From the NCBI GenBank assembly GCA_027487835.1, contig JAIYCU010000044.1, positions 62,001 through 126,000 of the forward strand: a stretch of 64,000 nucleotides of DNA. The letters are read 5' to 3'. The stretch comes from Bacteroidota bacterium. Lineage in GTDB: Bacteria > Bacteroidota > Bacteroidia > UKL13-3. The notes beneath the pieces are model-generated. The model did not search any database. It was not told where the DNA came from and worked only from the letters and a program-made list of their open reading frames with translations. The position numbers were made by a program, and so were the translations under genes. Below are positions 53,885-63,268 of the stretch, one piece after another. Numbering within the stretch: the first letter of the stretch is position 1; each line of letters begins with the position of its first letter.

Positions 53885-54987
53885 ACGAGCAAGGAATTAT
53901 AAACATGATAGGTTTTTGCAATGTGCTTTTCCCAACTAAATAGTTTTATCCTTTGTCTTGCTAATTCTTTTAGTTCGGTTTGAACCAAAAGGTTTGCTCG
54001 AATAGTTTCGATTTGTTGGGCAAGTTCCTGCGCCTTGTGTGGTTCAAAAAACAATGCAGCCTTTTCAGCCACTTCTCTAAAAACAGGGATGTTACTTAAC
54101 AGGGTAGGCGTTTGGCAGCTCATGGCTTCTAAAATGGGAATGCCAAAACCTTCACTTAAACTAGGATAAATAAATACTAAAGCCTTCTCATACACATACT
54201 TTAGTTGTGCGTCATTTAACTTATAATGTAGAACTTTGTTTGCGATATTTGCACCCTTAAATTTTAACTTTTCTGTCTTGCTAAAATTTTGACCTCCGCA
54301 GCAAACCAAATAAAGACTAGGTTCTTTTTGAACCAATATTTTATAAGCAGCCAATACTACCTCGAAATTTTTATAGGCGCCTCGTTCACCTACAAATAAT
54401 AAATAGTTGGCAGGTAAATGAGGTACGATTTGTGATTGGACAGGCAGGTTTTGGGCGAGATGTATAATACTTACAGATTTTGATTTAGTAAAGGGGTAAT
54501 AATGCTCCATTTCTTCCTTGGTTTGTGCAGAAACTACAATTATATGATCGGCACGTTTAAGGTTGCGCTCCTTTACTTTTGATAAGAGGTCGCTATTTTT
54601 TTCATGGGTAAGGTCGTGCAGGGTAAAAACCAATTTAGTTTGTTTGGGTAGCGATTCAAAAAAATAGTCGGAATAAAAACTAGGGTGGAATATCTCAATG
54701 TCTCCTTTTTTGAGCAATTCGTTTGTATGTGTATGACTCAGGCCACCAACAATTAATCGAGTTAATTTGCCCTTTAAAGGAAAGTTTAACTCCTTTAAAA
54801 ATGGTCTTAATTTGCTCAATTTAGCTTGTTGGAGGTATTCGTTTTCGCTGTAATTATTGGCAAATTGCAAATCGATGTTTGGAAAGTTAGTTGCGGCTTT
54901 AATAAGTTCAATAAAGATTCTGCTTACCCCACCAAATCTTTGGCGAATGAATATTTCATCATCTATAAGAATTTTCATTTTTTGCAT
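53881..54987 (-). CDS. Family 1-type glycosyltransferase (GT-B)
   Basis: 368 residues. GT-B fold: N-terminal acceptor domain with TLHDLTHEKN (about 140-150) and C-terminal nucleotide domain with FVGERGAYKNF (about 210) and the EX7E signature in PSLSEGFGIPILEAM (near 275-290). Substrates unknown; surface sugar synthesis is likely. The gene follows an FkbM methyltransferase gene by 38 nt. Confidence 0.9.
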   Translation of the reverse strand: MQKMKILIDDEIFIRQRFGGVSRIFIELIKAATNFPNIDLQFANNYSENEYLQQAKLSKLRPFLKELNFPLKGKLTRLIVGGLSHTHTNELLKKGDIEIFHPSFYSDYFFESLPKQTKLVFTLHDLTHEKNSDLLSKVKERNLKRADHIIVVSAQTKEEMEHYYPFTKSKSVSIIHLAQNLPVQSQIVPHLPANYLLFVGERGAYKNFEVVLAAYKILVQKEPSLYLVCCGGQNFSKTEKLKFKGANIANKVLHYKLNDAQLKYVYEKALVFIYPSLSEGFGIPILEAMSCQTPTLLSNIPVFREVAEKAALFFEPHKAQELAQQIETIRANLLVQTELKELARQRIKLFSWEKHIAKTYHVYNSLLV

Positions 54988-55025
54988 CTTTTTGAGAAGC
55001 TTGGTTTTAGGGCAGTCTAATTGGG

Positions 55026-55712
55026 TTATTTTGATGTTTTATCTAAATAAAAACAAGTATTAACAGATTTTGCCACTAATTCATAATCTTGCTCAGTTAG
55101 AAAATTATGCACCTTATCTTTCATAAGGGATTCCATATTTTTCAATAGTACCTCCGCTAAAACATATTTTGGTCGGTATTTCTTCCAATTATTTGATTGT
55201 AAAACTTGTAAATCATGCCCCTCTACATCAACTGTCATAAAACTAATCGATTGATTATTGGGTAAATGTTTTTCTAAAAGATGGTCTAAACGTTGTGTTT
55301 TAATCTCTTTTTCAAAAGCCAATTTGCTGCCTTTTGATAGGTGAAATTCACAAACAGTTTTGTCTAAAGTATTAAGGGCAGGCTCCTCAAAGGCATAATA
55401 CGTTAGGGTATGGGGCATGTCAGAAATTGCCGCTTCTAAGTTTATGTCATTGGGCCTTTTTTTTCGAAATATCTCCATACTACCAGGCATGGCATCTATG
55501 TTTATTCCGTTCCAACCCTTTTTATAAAAAAAATAGGTATTTGAAAATCTATAGGGATGGTGGGCACCAATATCTAAATAAAACCCTTTTTGTGTTCCTT
55601 CAAAGAATCTAGCAAGAATAAGGTCTTCCCCTTCTTGGGCATAAGATTTTCTATGGTACCCGAGTATGTTTTGCTTTAATTGGTAAAGTTTAAGGGAAAA
55701 ATTGTTTGTCAT
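55026..55712 (-). CDS. FkbM family SAM-dependent methyltransferase
   Basis: 228 residues. FkbM motif LDIGAHHPYRFSNTYFFYKKGW (split: LDIGAHHPY near 46-54) and NIDAMPG near 74. The family O-methylates sugars or polyketides. Placed with a glycosyltransferase, so a methylated surface glycan is likely. No membrane segment. It lies 38 nt upstream of the glycosyltransferase and divergent from the hydrolase gene. Confidence 0.88.
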   Translation of the reverse strand: MTNNFSLKLYQLKQNILGYHRKSYAQEGEDLILARFFEGTQKGFYLDIGAHHPYRFSNTYFFYKKGWNGINIDAMPGSMEIFRKKRPNDINLEAAISDMPHTLTYYAFEEPALNTLDKTVCEFHLSKGSKLAFEKEIKTQRLDHLLEKHLPNNQSISFMTVDVEGHDLQVLQSNNWKKYRPKYVLAEVLLKNMESLMKDKVHNFLTEQDYELVAKSVNTCFYLDKTSK

Positions 55713-55797
55713 TTTTTTTAGTTAAATCGAAGTGCCGTTTGCAAACTTATTTATTTTTTGGTTCAACCCAACATAAAGGAAATTCCTAAAATTAAAT

Positions 55798-55826
55798 TTG
55801 CCCAAATAATAAATTGTCTATATTTG
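55798..55826 (+). promoter_or_regulatory. Bacteroidota promoter upstream of the alpha/beta hydrolase gene
   Basis: TTG (55798-55800), an 18-nt spacer and TATATTTG (55819-55826), a near-ideal -33/-7 pair. The predicted RNA start is about 12 nt before the ATG at 55845. Confidence 0.75.
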
Positions 55827-55844
55827 GCCTACAAAACAGCGTGA

Positions 55845-56609
55845 ATGGATTATCATATTCGCAAAGAAGGCAAATTTAATTACATAGATGAAGGCGAGGG
55901 CGATGTGCTAATCTTGCTTCATGGATTATTTGGCGCGCTTAGCAATTGGAAAGATGTGCTGGGTCATTTCAGCAAGGGACATCGTGTGGTTATCCCATTA
56001 ATGCCAATTTTTGAAATGAATATTCTAAAGCTTAGTGTGGAAGGATTGGCAAATTTTATTCATGATTTTATTGAATTCAAAGGTTTTGAAAAAGTACATA
56101 TTTTAGGTAATTCACTTGGCGGGCATGTTGCATTGGTCTATGTTAAGAAACATCCTTCTAAAGTTAAGACTTTATTGTTAACTGGCAGTTCGGGCCTATA
56201 TGAAAATGCTTTTGGAGCTTCCTATCCAAGAAAAGGTGATAAATCCTTTTTAAAAGAAAAAATTAGTCAGACTTTTTATGACCCAGCTTCTACAACTGAT
56301 GAATTGGTAGATGAGGTGTATGAGACCATTCAGGATAAAGGGAAGTTGCTTCGTATTTTGACCATGGCAAAATCCGCCATTAGACATAATATGCGTAACG
56401 ATATTCCTAACTTTAATATGCCTGTTTGTTTAATTTGGGGTCAACAAGATACTATTACACCACCTGAAGTTTGTGACGAATTTCATTCATTATTCCCAAA
56501 TTCTGAAAAGCACTTTATTGATAAATGCGGCCACGCACCGATGATGGAACAGCCCTTAATTTTTAATGAAATAGCATCTACTTTTTATGCTAAACAAATA
56601 AAAGCGTAA
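55845..56609 (+). CDS. Alpha/beta hydrolase
   Basis: 254 residues. Nucleophile Ser90 in the elbow GNSLGGH, oxyanion motif LLHGLFG (24-30), acid in WGQQDTITPP (near 208) and catalytic His in CGHAPMMEQP (near 235). Substrate unknown. It leads the nadK, uppS, bamA gene run. The CBS gene follows 3 nt later, so they share a message. Confidence 0.9.
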   Translation: MDYHIRKEGKFNYIDEGEGDVLILLHGLFGALSNWKDVLGHFSKGHRVVIPLMPIFEMNILKLSVEGLANFIHDFIEFKGFEKVHILGNSLGGHVALVYVKKHPSKVKTLLLTGSSGLYENAFGASYPRKGDKSFLKEKISQTFYDPASTTDELVDEVYETIQDKGKLLRILTMAKSAIRHNMRNDIPNFNMPVCLIWGQQDTITPPEVCDEFHSLFPNSEKHFIDKCGHAPMMEQPLIFNEIASTFYAKQIKA

Positions 56610-56612
56610 ATT

Positions 56613-57272
56613 ATGTTTGCTATCCAATTTGTGTCGCAAGAGCTTTTTCCTCTAAAACGCTCAGATTCAGCTGAAAATGCTTTGCTTTTTATGGAAGATT
56701 GGCAAGTGAAAGAATTGCCAATTGTTGAAGCTGGATTTATAGTAGGCATGGTTACCTATTTGCAAGCACAAGCTAATGAGGGGCAGCGTGTTGATGAATT
56801 TATGCAAGCTGCAACTCTTTTTACTGGTGCAAGTCATTTACATATTTGGGATGTTTGGAAAATCATGGTTGCAAATAAATTTAGTACCCTTTGCTTGCAA
56901 ACTAATGAAGGCGTTTTTGCTGGTCAAATACAGATTAAAGTTTTAGCACAACAATCATTTTCACATTCTGCTTTAATGCAGGATGGGGCTATTTTAGTAC
57001 TAGAGGTTGAACCAATCCAATATTCGCTTGCAGAAATTGCAAGGATTTGCGAAGCAAATGAATCGAAAATCATTCAGTTGATGATTGAGCCGCTCAAAAA
57101 TGAAAAGAATTTATTGCATGTTTCCATAAAATTAAATACCAGTTATCCGTCGCATACCATTGCTAGTTTAGAGAGGTTTGGATACCACGTTTTGTTTAGT
57201 AGCGGAGAAACAGACCCTAATCATTCCTTAGACGATAGATACAGATGGCTGGTAAAATACCTTAACACATAA
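56613..57272 (+). CDS. CBS-domain protein
   Basis: 219 residues. Two CBS-like motifs cover about 1-130 (MFAIQFVSQELFPL... WQVKELPIVEAGFIVGMVTYL). The C-terminal part (135-219) is ACT-like: QLMIEPLKNEKNLLHVSIKLN. CBS pairs bind adenosyl ligands and sense energy charge. Lies 3 nt after the hydrolase and 3 nt before nadK, suggesting control of NAD(P) metabolism, which is only an inference. Confidence 0.85.
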   Translation: MFAIQFVSQELFPLKRSDSAENALLFMEDWQVKELPIVEAGFIVGMVTYLQAQANEGQRVDEFMQAATLFTGASHLHIWDVWKIMVANKFSTLCLQTNEGVFAGQIQIKVLAQQSFSHSALMQDGAILVLEVEPIQYSLAEIARICEANESKIIQLMIEPLKNEKNLLHVSIKLNTSYPSHTIASLERFGYHVLFSSGETDPNHSLDDRYRWLVKYLNT

Positions 57273-57275
57273 CCC

Positions 57276-58169
57276 ATGCGCTTAGCTATTTTTGGTAAAT
57301 ATTTTAAGGAAGAACGCTTTACTGCAATCCAATTGTTTTTTGAAACCCTACTAGAAAGGAAAATCTATTTTGCTGTTTACAGAAAATATTATGACGATTG
57401 CATTAGAAATGGCTTGAACCTACCAAGCAACCTGCCTCTTTTTAATATGCATGAAGATTTTTTGGAAGGTAATTTCGACTTTCTATTTAGTATTGGCGGT
57501 GATGGAACTATTTTGAATAGCATCGAAATAATGCGAGAAAATCCAATTCCTATTATTGGGATAAATACGGGTAGGCTTGGATTTTTAGCAGGCGTTGCAG
57601 CCTCTGATTCGGCTTCCATTATAAGTGAATTGGAAAAGGGTAGGTTTACGCAAGATAAAAGGACATTATTAGAATTGGCTTCTAACAAGCCTTTGTTTGG
57701 GGGCGTTCGGTATGCTTTGAACGATTTTGTGCTGCACAAAAAAGATAGTTCAAGTATGATTACCATCCATACTTATATCAATGGAGAGTTTCTTAACTCA
57801 TATTGGAGCGATGGTTTGATTATTTCAACTCCAACAGGTTCTACCGGTTATAATTTGAGTTGTGGAGGTCCAATTTTATATCCTAGTTCTCAGAGTTTTG
57901 TAATTACGCCCATTGCCCCACATAATTTAAATGTTCGGCCTATCATTATTTCGGATCAAAATGTAATTTCCTTTGAAATTGAAGGCCGTAGCAGCAGTTT
58001 TCTTGCAACGCTTGATTCTCGGTCGGAGAGCATAGATAATAACACGCAATTAGCCATTAAAAAGGCTGATATAGAACTTTGTTTGCTAAGGTTTAATGGA
58101 AACAACTATTTGGGTACCCTCCGAGAAAAGCTACTTTGGGGTCATGACAACCGAAATTTTAAGGCTTAA
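57276..58169 (+). CDS. nadK: NAD kinase
   Basis: 297 residues. Phosphorylates NAD+ to NADP+. The GGDGT motif lies near 72-76 in SIGGDGTILNS, NTGRLGFLA follows, and the STPTGSTGYNLSCGGPI region near 185-200 is the second conserved site. The gene is 3 nt after the CBS protein and 77 nt before the DUF6089 gene chosen start. In the same organism nadC is at 2.4 kb. Confidence 0.96.
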   Translation: MRLAIFGKYFKEERFTAIQLFFETLLERKIYFAVYRKYYDDCIRNGLNLPSNLPLFNMHEDFLEGNFDFLFSIGGDGTILNSIEIMRENPIPIIGINTGRLGFLAGVAASDSASIISELEKGRFTQDKRTLLELASNKPLFGGVRYALNDFVLHKKDSSSMITIHTYINGEFLNSYWSDGLIISTPTGSTGYNLSCGGPILYPSSQSFVITPIAPHNLNVRPIIISDQNVISFEIEGRSSSFLATLDSRSESIDNNTQLAIKKADIELCLLRFNGNNYLGTLREKLLWGHDNRNFKA

Positions 58170-58246
58170 GCAGAATATTTGATATCAATTTGCACTTTCC
58201 ACACGTTTAACTTTGTGATTTGATGTTTTTCAGTATTTTTGCCTTT

Positions 58247-59161
58247 ATGCGCATTTTAAAAAGCTCTATATTAATTGCCTTGAACCTACTTTTGGTTTCA
58301 GGTTTAAAATCTCAAAATGTTGAGGTGGGATTAATGTTGGGGGCCTCTAATTACCTTGGAGACCTTAGCAATGAAACCTTTTTAATGAAGGAAACAAAAT
58401 TTGCTGCTTCTATTTATGGCAGGTATAATTTTCTGCCTCGCTTTTCAATGAAAGGATTTATTGGGTACGGACAAATTGCCGGAGACGATAATAATTTCGC
58501 TGCAGAGACTAGAAGTTACGCTGGAGTTGACGATTTTAAATTTAATTATTATCGTAACTTAAATTTTTATTCAGATATTTATGAGGCTTCTGTTCATGCA
58601 GAATATAACCTTTTAAAAATGGACCTAAATGGATATCAGTCCCGACCGTTTATTCCATATGTTTTTGGTGGAATCGGGATTTTTCACTTTAATCCAAAAA
58701 GTACCTTTCAAGGTAAAGAGGTTGAGCTACAGCCCTTGGCAACGGAAGGCCAAGGCTCTACCACCTATAACGACAAGCCAAAATATGCGCTAACTTCAGT
58801 TTGTTTTCCTGTGGGTTTAGGCTTTAGACAAAAAATTGGAGATGATTTTTTTGTAGGCTTCGAAGCTGGTTTGAGGTTTACTACCACCAATTATTTAGAT
58901 GATGTAGGTGGTTTGTATGCTTCTAATTCGGTTGTATATGGTGCTACTGGCAGAACAGGTTTATTCATGTCTGATAGAAGTTGGGAAAGAGATCCTAATG
59001 CAAATCCATCGAATGAATTTCCAATGACAGAGAATTTCCTTTTTCAAGAAAGTCAGAAAAGAAGCGATAAACAAACCTTTAAGAATGATGTATATTTCAT
59101 GGCTGGCATAACTATTTCTTATGTGATAAGGTTTAGAGGTCAAGGTTGCCCAACCTTTTAA
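58247..59161 (+). CDS. DUF6089 family outer-membrane protein
   Basis: About 304 residues from the ATG at 58247, where the signal peptide (MRILKSSILI to LKSQ) begins; upstream in-frame TTG and ATG at 58220 and 58223 look unlikely. VEVGLMLGASNYLGDLS opens a beta-barrel, followed by SRPFIPYVFGGIGIFHF. The family is found before uppS and bamA in Bacteroidota. Function unknown. The next gene encodes a shorter relative, 6 nt later. Confidence 0.82.
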   Translation: MRILKSSILIALNLLLVSGLKSQNVEVGLMLGASNYLGDLSNETFLMKETKFAASIYGRYNFLPRFSMKGFIGYGQIAGDDNNFAAETRSYAGVDDFKFNYYRNLNFYSDIYEASVHAEYNLLKMDLNGYQSRPFIPYVFGGIGIFHFNPKSTFQGKEVELQPLATEGQGSTTYNDKPKYALTSVCFPVGLGFRQKIGDDFFVGFEAGLRFTTTNYLDDVGGLYASNSVVYGATGRTGLFMSDRSWERDPNANPSNEFPMTENFLFQESQKRSDKQTFKNDVYFMAGITISYVIRFRGQGCPTF

Positions 59162-59167
59162 TTGTTC

Positions 59168-59959
59168 ATGAATAATTTAGTTCTGATAAGTTTGTTTGCA
59201 ACTTTTGCAATTAATGCCAGCGCCCAAAGGGTAGAATTTGGCTTGCAAGCAGGTGCATGCAATTATTGGGGCGACCTTTCACCCAAGGTTATAGCAAAAG
59301 AGACGCATTTCACGTCTGGATTATTCATGAGGGTAAATTTAAATAATACTTGGGCCATAAAAGGGGAATTTAATAGGTACCAAGTCTCTGGCACGGATCA
59401 AAATTTTGAATTTAATAAAAATCGAAACCTAAGTTTTTCAAGTCCTATTAATGAAGGTGCTATTATTTTTGAATACAACTATTCAAAATATGGCCCCTTT
59501 ATCCTTGATAAAAAGTTCACCTCTTATTTCTACGCAGGATTAGGCGGCTTCACATTTAATCCGCAAGCTACCTTAAAAGGTAAGGTGTATGATTTAAGAG
59601 ATTTTCAAACAGAAGGGCAAGCCTATAGCAGATTTTCCATGGCAGTTCCTTTTGGAATGGGAATTAAATGGATGTTGAGTAATAGATTTGCTTTAGAGGG
59701 GCAATTTGGTTTTAGAAAGACATTCACAGACTACTTAGACGATGTGAGTACCGTTTACCCAGATGTACAAGCTCGTTTAAATGATGGTGGGCTAATAGGT
59801 GCCACCCTTACAGATAGATCAATAGAAACTTATGGAACGCCACAATATGCCAAAGGGTATAAAAGAGGAAATTCAAATCATAATGATTGGTATATGAGCG
59901 CTACTATTTCTATTGCCATGCGTTTAAATACAAAAATAAAGTGCGCAAGATTTTATTAA
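59168..59959 (+). CDS. DUF6089 family outer-membrane protein, paralogue
   Basis: About 263 residues from the ATG 59168. Signal peptide to 20 (INASAQ). VEFGLQAGACNYWGDLSP matches the opening of the previous gene (LGASNYLGDLS), and FTSYFYAGLGGFTFNP matches its FIPYVFGGIGIFHFNP. The two are tandem paralogues. Barrel ends with KIKCARFY. Lies 26 nt before uppS. Confidence 0.82.
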   Translation: MNNLVLISLFATFAINASAQRVEFGLQAGACNYWGDLSPKVIAKETHFTSGLFMRVNLNNTWAIKGEFNRYQVSGTDQNFEFNKNRNLSFSSPINEGAIIFEYNYSKYGPFILDKKFTSYFYAGLGGFTFNPQATLKGKVYDLRDFQTEGQAYSRFSMAVPFGMGIKWMLSNRFALEGQFGFRKTFTDYLDDVSTVYPDVQARLNDGGLIGATLTDRSIETYGTPQYAKGYKRGNSNHNDWYMSATISIAMRLNTKIKCARFY

Positions 59960-59985
59960 ATTCGCACCCTTACCTTAGTTAGAAA

Positions 59986-60735
59986 ATGAGTTTGAAGGAA
60001 AAGATAGATGAAAAAAAGTTGCCAGAGCACATAGCCATCATTATGGATGGTAATGGTCGTTGGGCAAAGGGGAAAGGAAAACTCAGAATTTTCGGGCACC
60101 ATAATGGAGTTACTACTGTAAAAACAATCACTGAGGCATGTGCAAAAGTGGGTGTTAAGTACCTTACACTGTACGCCTTTTCCACAGAGAATTGGAACAG
60201 ACCCGCATTTGAAGTTAAAGCATTAATGGAGTTATTGGTAGATACAATGCGCAAAGAGTTGCCAACGCTACAGAAAAACAATATTAAACTCTCTTTCATA
60301 GGAAATTTTGATGATTTACCTGTAAAATGTCAACAACAGTTAAATGCAACAATGGAGGCCACTTCCCAAAACACACGTATGAATCTTGTGTTGGCATTAA
60401 GTTATAGTGCAAAATGGGATTTGGTTCAAGCCATAAAAAATATTGCTACGGATGTTAAAGGCGGAAAATTAGCAGAGGCTGAGATTACAGATAAGTTAAT
60501 TAACTCTTATTTGTCTACCCGCAACATGCCACATCCAGAACTAATGATAAGGACGAGCGGCGAAAAAAGAATTAGTAACTTTTTGCTATGGGAAATCGCT
60601 TATAGTGAATTATACTTTTCGGACAAGTTATGGCCAGATTTTACGGAAGAGGATTTATACCAGGCCATTTTAGATTACCAACAAAGAGAAAGACGATTTG
60701 GAAAAACAAGCGAACAAATAAGCAACAAGGCATGA
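59986..60735 (+). CDS. uppS: Isoprenyl transferase (undecaprenyl pyrophosphate synthase)
   Basis: 249 residues. Makes C55-PP lipid carrier from FPP and IPP. Catalytic Asp21 in IMDGNGRWAKG, then FIGNFDDLP and the RTSGEKRISNFLLWEIAYSEL stretch with Arg/Ser/Glu residues that bind IPP. The stop overlaps the bamA start (ATGA at 60732-60735). Confidence 0.96.
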   Translation: MSLKEKIDEKKLPEHIAIIMDGNGRWAKGKGKLRIFGHHNGVTTVKTITEACAKVGVKYLTLYAFSTENWNRPAFEVKALMELLVDTMRKELPTLQKNNIKLSFIGNFDDLPVKCQQQLNATMEATSQNTRMNLVLALSYSAKWDLVQAIKNIATDVKGGKLAEAEITDKLINSYLSTRNMPHPELMIRTSGEKRISNFLLWEIAYSELYFSDKLWPDFTEEDLYQAILDYQQRERRFGKTSEQISNKA

Positions 60736-63263
60736 AAAGTAAGTTAATCGTATTTTGTTTCTTTTTGGCGCTAATTGGATTTGCAGATGCCCAACAATTG
60801 TCTGGTGATACCTCGCGTTACATGGATATTAATTATAATAATCCTAAACAATATGTAATTGAAGGTATCAATGTAATTGGCACTGAATATTACGATAAAA
60901 GTGTTCTTGCAGTTATTTCTGGTTTGAGCCTAGGTCAAAAAATTCGTATCCCTTCAGAAGATATTGCAAAGGCAATCAATAACCTTTGGAAGCAGAAGTT
61001 ATTTGAAGATGTAAAAATAATAGTGAGTAAAATTGAAGATGATAAAGTATGGTTTGAGATTCATTTGAAAGAAAAGCCTCGCCTCTCTTCATTCACCATC
61101 AAAGGTCTTAAAAAAGGCAAGGCCGAGGAATTACGCGAACAACTTACTTTGCGCGCAGGTCAAATCATTACAGAAAATGTGCTAAATAGTACCAATCGCG
61201 AAATACGTAAGTACTACGAAGAAAAGGGCTTCTTAGATGCATACGCCACCTTTGAGCAAATTCCAGATGCCGCAAAAACAAATACAGTGAAACTGCGCAT
61301 CAATGTAGTTAAAGGGAATAAAATCATTATCTCTAATATAGATTTTGTTGGCAATAAAGAGGTTGAGGCCAAAAAATTGAGGAAGGCGATGAAAGATACT
61401 AAAATGAAAAAGTATTTTTTCACTAAGTCTAAATATATAGAGGACACCTACCAAGAAGATAAACAAAATATTTTGAACAAATACCTAAGTCTAGGCTATA
61501 GGGATGCAACCATTGTTAATGATAGCATTTGGAGAGATAGCAAAGGCATTAGAATTAGAATGAATGTTTTTGAAGGTCAGAAATATTATTTTAGAAATAT
61601 CACTTATGTAGGTAATTCTAAATATTCAAGCGATACACTTAATAGAATTCTTAGAATTAAACGCGGTGATATCTTTGATCAATCAATCCTTGATTCAAGG
61701 CTTAATGGAAGCCCAGATGGTAACGATATCTCTACACTTTATATGGATGATGGGTATTTGTTCTTTAGAGTTGATCCAGTTGAGGTTGCCATTGAAAAGG
61801 ATTCTATTGATTTAGAAATTAGAATCATGGAGGGTAACCAAGCCTACATAAATAAAATAACCGTAAGGGGAAATTCCAAAACCAGTGATCATGTGGTTCT
61901 AAGGGAACTTAGAACGAAACCTGGCCAACTTTTTAGTAAAACTGATGTAACCCGATCTATTCGTGAATTAGCCCAAATCGGATATTTTAACCCAGAGGCT
62001 TTAAATGTAAATCCAGTACCAAATCCAAATAATGGTACGGTGGATATTGAATACATTGTAGAGGAACGTGCCAATGATCAAATTGAATTAAGTGGGGGCT
62101 GGGGTGCAGGTTTTGTGGTTGGTACCTTAGGTTTGACCCTAAATAATTTTTCGGTAAGAAAGGCGGGCAAAAGCAAATATTGGAATCCAATTCCATCTGG
62201 TGATGGTCAGCGAGTTTCTTTGAGGGCCCAAACCAATGGTAGTTTTTTTCAATCTTATTCTGCATCCTTTACTGAGCCTTGGCTCGGTGGTAAGCGCCCT
62301 AATTCTTTGACCACTTCTGTTTTTCACTCTATTCAGTCTAATGGTCGACAAGGGGAGTTGCGTTCGGGTTTGTATACCACAGGCGCTTCCATTGGATTGG
62401 GTAAACGTTTGCGCTGGCCAGACGACTTTTTTACAGTGCAGTATCAATTAAGTTATCAATTGTACAATAATGATCCAGATGCCAATGGGAACATATTTTT
62501 TGGAACCATACCTAATGGCAAATCTAGTAACCTAAGTTTTAGGGTAATATTGGGTAGAAACTCAACCGACCAACCTATTTATCCAAGAAATGGATCAAAC
62601 ATTTCCTTAAGTTTGCAATTTACGCCACCTTATTCTTACCTCAATGGGAAGGATTATTCGGGTCAAGATGTAATCGCAAATACACAATGGTTAGAGTTTT
62701 ATAAGTGGAAATTTGATGCAACTTGGTTCAATAGAATTGCTGGTAATAAGCGTCCTTTGGTATTAATGACTCGAGTAAATTTTGGATTTTTAGGTTCTTA
62801 TAATCCAAGGATGAGTGTTACACCATTTGAACGTTTTTGGGTAGGTGGTTCAGGCTTAACTGGTTTTAGTTTGGATGGCAGAGAGTTAGTGGCATTAAGA
62901 GGGTATCAAGATAATTCACTTACACCTTATACAATTAATTCAACAACAGGTGCGTATCAACAAACAGGTGCCACCATTTATAATCGTTATACAATGGAAT
63001 TAAGGTATCCAATATCTTTAAATCCACAGGCAACGGTTTTTCCACTGTTGTTTTTAGAGGCAGGCGGTACTTGGTTAAATGAAAGAAAATTTAATCCATT
63101 TGAGGTAAATCGATCATATGGGTTGGGTGTTAGGATATTTTTACCAATGTTTGGGATGATTGGTTTAGATTATGGTTGGGGTATAGATTTACCCCCAAAT
63201 CATCCTAATCCTTCTAGAATTAACGGCGGTAACTTTCACTTTTTATTGGGTCAACAATTTTAA
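60732..63263 (+). CDS. bamA: Outer-membrane protein assembly factor BamA
   Basis: 843 residues from the ATG at 60732 (the frame is open further, to 60630, inside uppS, but the signal peptide MKSKLIVFCF to ADAQ starts here). Five POTRA-like repeats over about 40-420 and a 16-strand barrel (about 440-843). The barrel has FERFWVGGSGLTGF (VRGF/Y-like motif in the strand-15/L6 region: GSGLTGF) and ends in FHFLLGQQF with a terminal Phe. It folds and inserts outer-membrane proteins. Overlap with uppS by 4 nt; ompH follows 5 nt later. Confidence 0.96.
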   Translation: MKSKLIVFCFFLALIGFADAQQLSGDTSRYMDINYNNPKQYVIEGINVIGTEYYDKSVLAVISGLSLGQKIRIPSEDIAKAINNLWKQKLFEDVKIIVSKIEDDKVWFEIHLKEKPRLSSFTIKGLKKGKAEELREQLTLRAGQIITENVLNSTNREIRKYYEEKGFLDAYATFEQIPDAAKTNTVKLRINVVKGNKIIISNIDFVGNKEVEAKKLRKAMKDTKMKKYFFTKSKYIEDTYQEDKQNILNKYLSLGYRDATIVNDSIWRDSKGIRIRMNVFEGQKYYFRNITYVGNSKYSSDTLNRILRIKRGDIFDQSILDSRLNGSPDGNDISTLYMDDGYLFFRVDPVEVAIEKDSIDLEIRIMEGNQAYINKITVRGNSKTSDHVVLRELRTKPGQLFSKTDVTRSIRELAQIGYFNPEALNVNPVPNPNNGTVDIEYIVEERANDQIELSGGWGAGFVVGTLGLTLNNFSVRKAGKSKYWNPIPSGDGQRVSLRAQTNGSFFQSYSASFTEPWLGGKRPNSLTTSVFHSIQSNGRQGELRSGLYTTGASIGLGKRLRWPDDFFTVQYQLSYQLYNNDPDANGNIFFGTIPNGKSSNLSFRVILGRNSTDQPIYPRNGSNISLSLQFTPPYSYLNGKDYSGQDVIANTQWLEFYKWKFDATWFNRIAGNKRPLVLMTRVNFGFLGSYNPRMSVTPFERFWVGGSGLTGFSLDGRELVALRGYQDNSLTPYTINSTTGAYQQTGATIYNRYTMELRYPISLNPQATVFPLLFLEAGGTWLNERKFNPFEVNRSYGLGVRIFLPMFGMIGLDYGWGIDLPPNHPNPSRINGGNFHFLLGQQF

Positions 63264-63268
63264 AAGGT

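Larger units (their letters stand above)
1196..60432. repeat. Dispersed palindromic word GGTTC(A/G)ANCC, 20 copies
   Basis: Exact copies on either strand start at 1196, 3041, 6855, 7212, 7397, 16820, 18283, 18759, 21207, 26102, 33080, 33809, 35512, 41528, 41764, 46599, 53977, 55760, 57411 and 60423. Nine are GGTTCAAACC or its complement, four GGTTCAACCC, three GGTTCAAGCC or complement, two GGTTCAATCC, two GGTTCGAACC. Flanks often extend the palindrome (TT or TC before, AA or GA after). Looser copies include TTGGGTCAACCCAA (20274) and TTGGGTTGACCCAA (1259). Two copies (33080, 55760) are intergenic; the rest are inside coding regions of unrelated genes, in different reading frames. Confidence 0.85.

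Noticed and set aside
60630-60731. Upstream extension of bamA inside uppS
   Set aside because: Basic, non-conserved residues; the signal peptide and ATGA overlap place the start at 60732.
61889-62447. Minus-strand open frames opposite bamA
   Set aside because: No signal, domain or codon pattern of a real gene; bamA accounts for the region.
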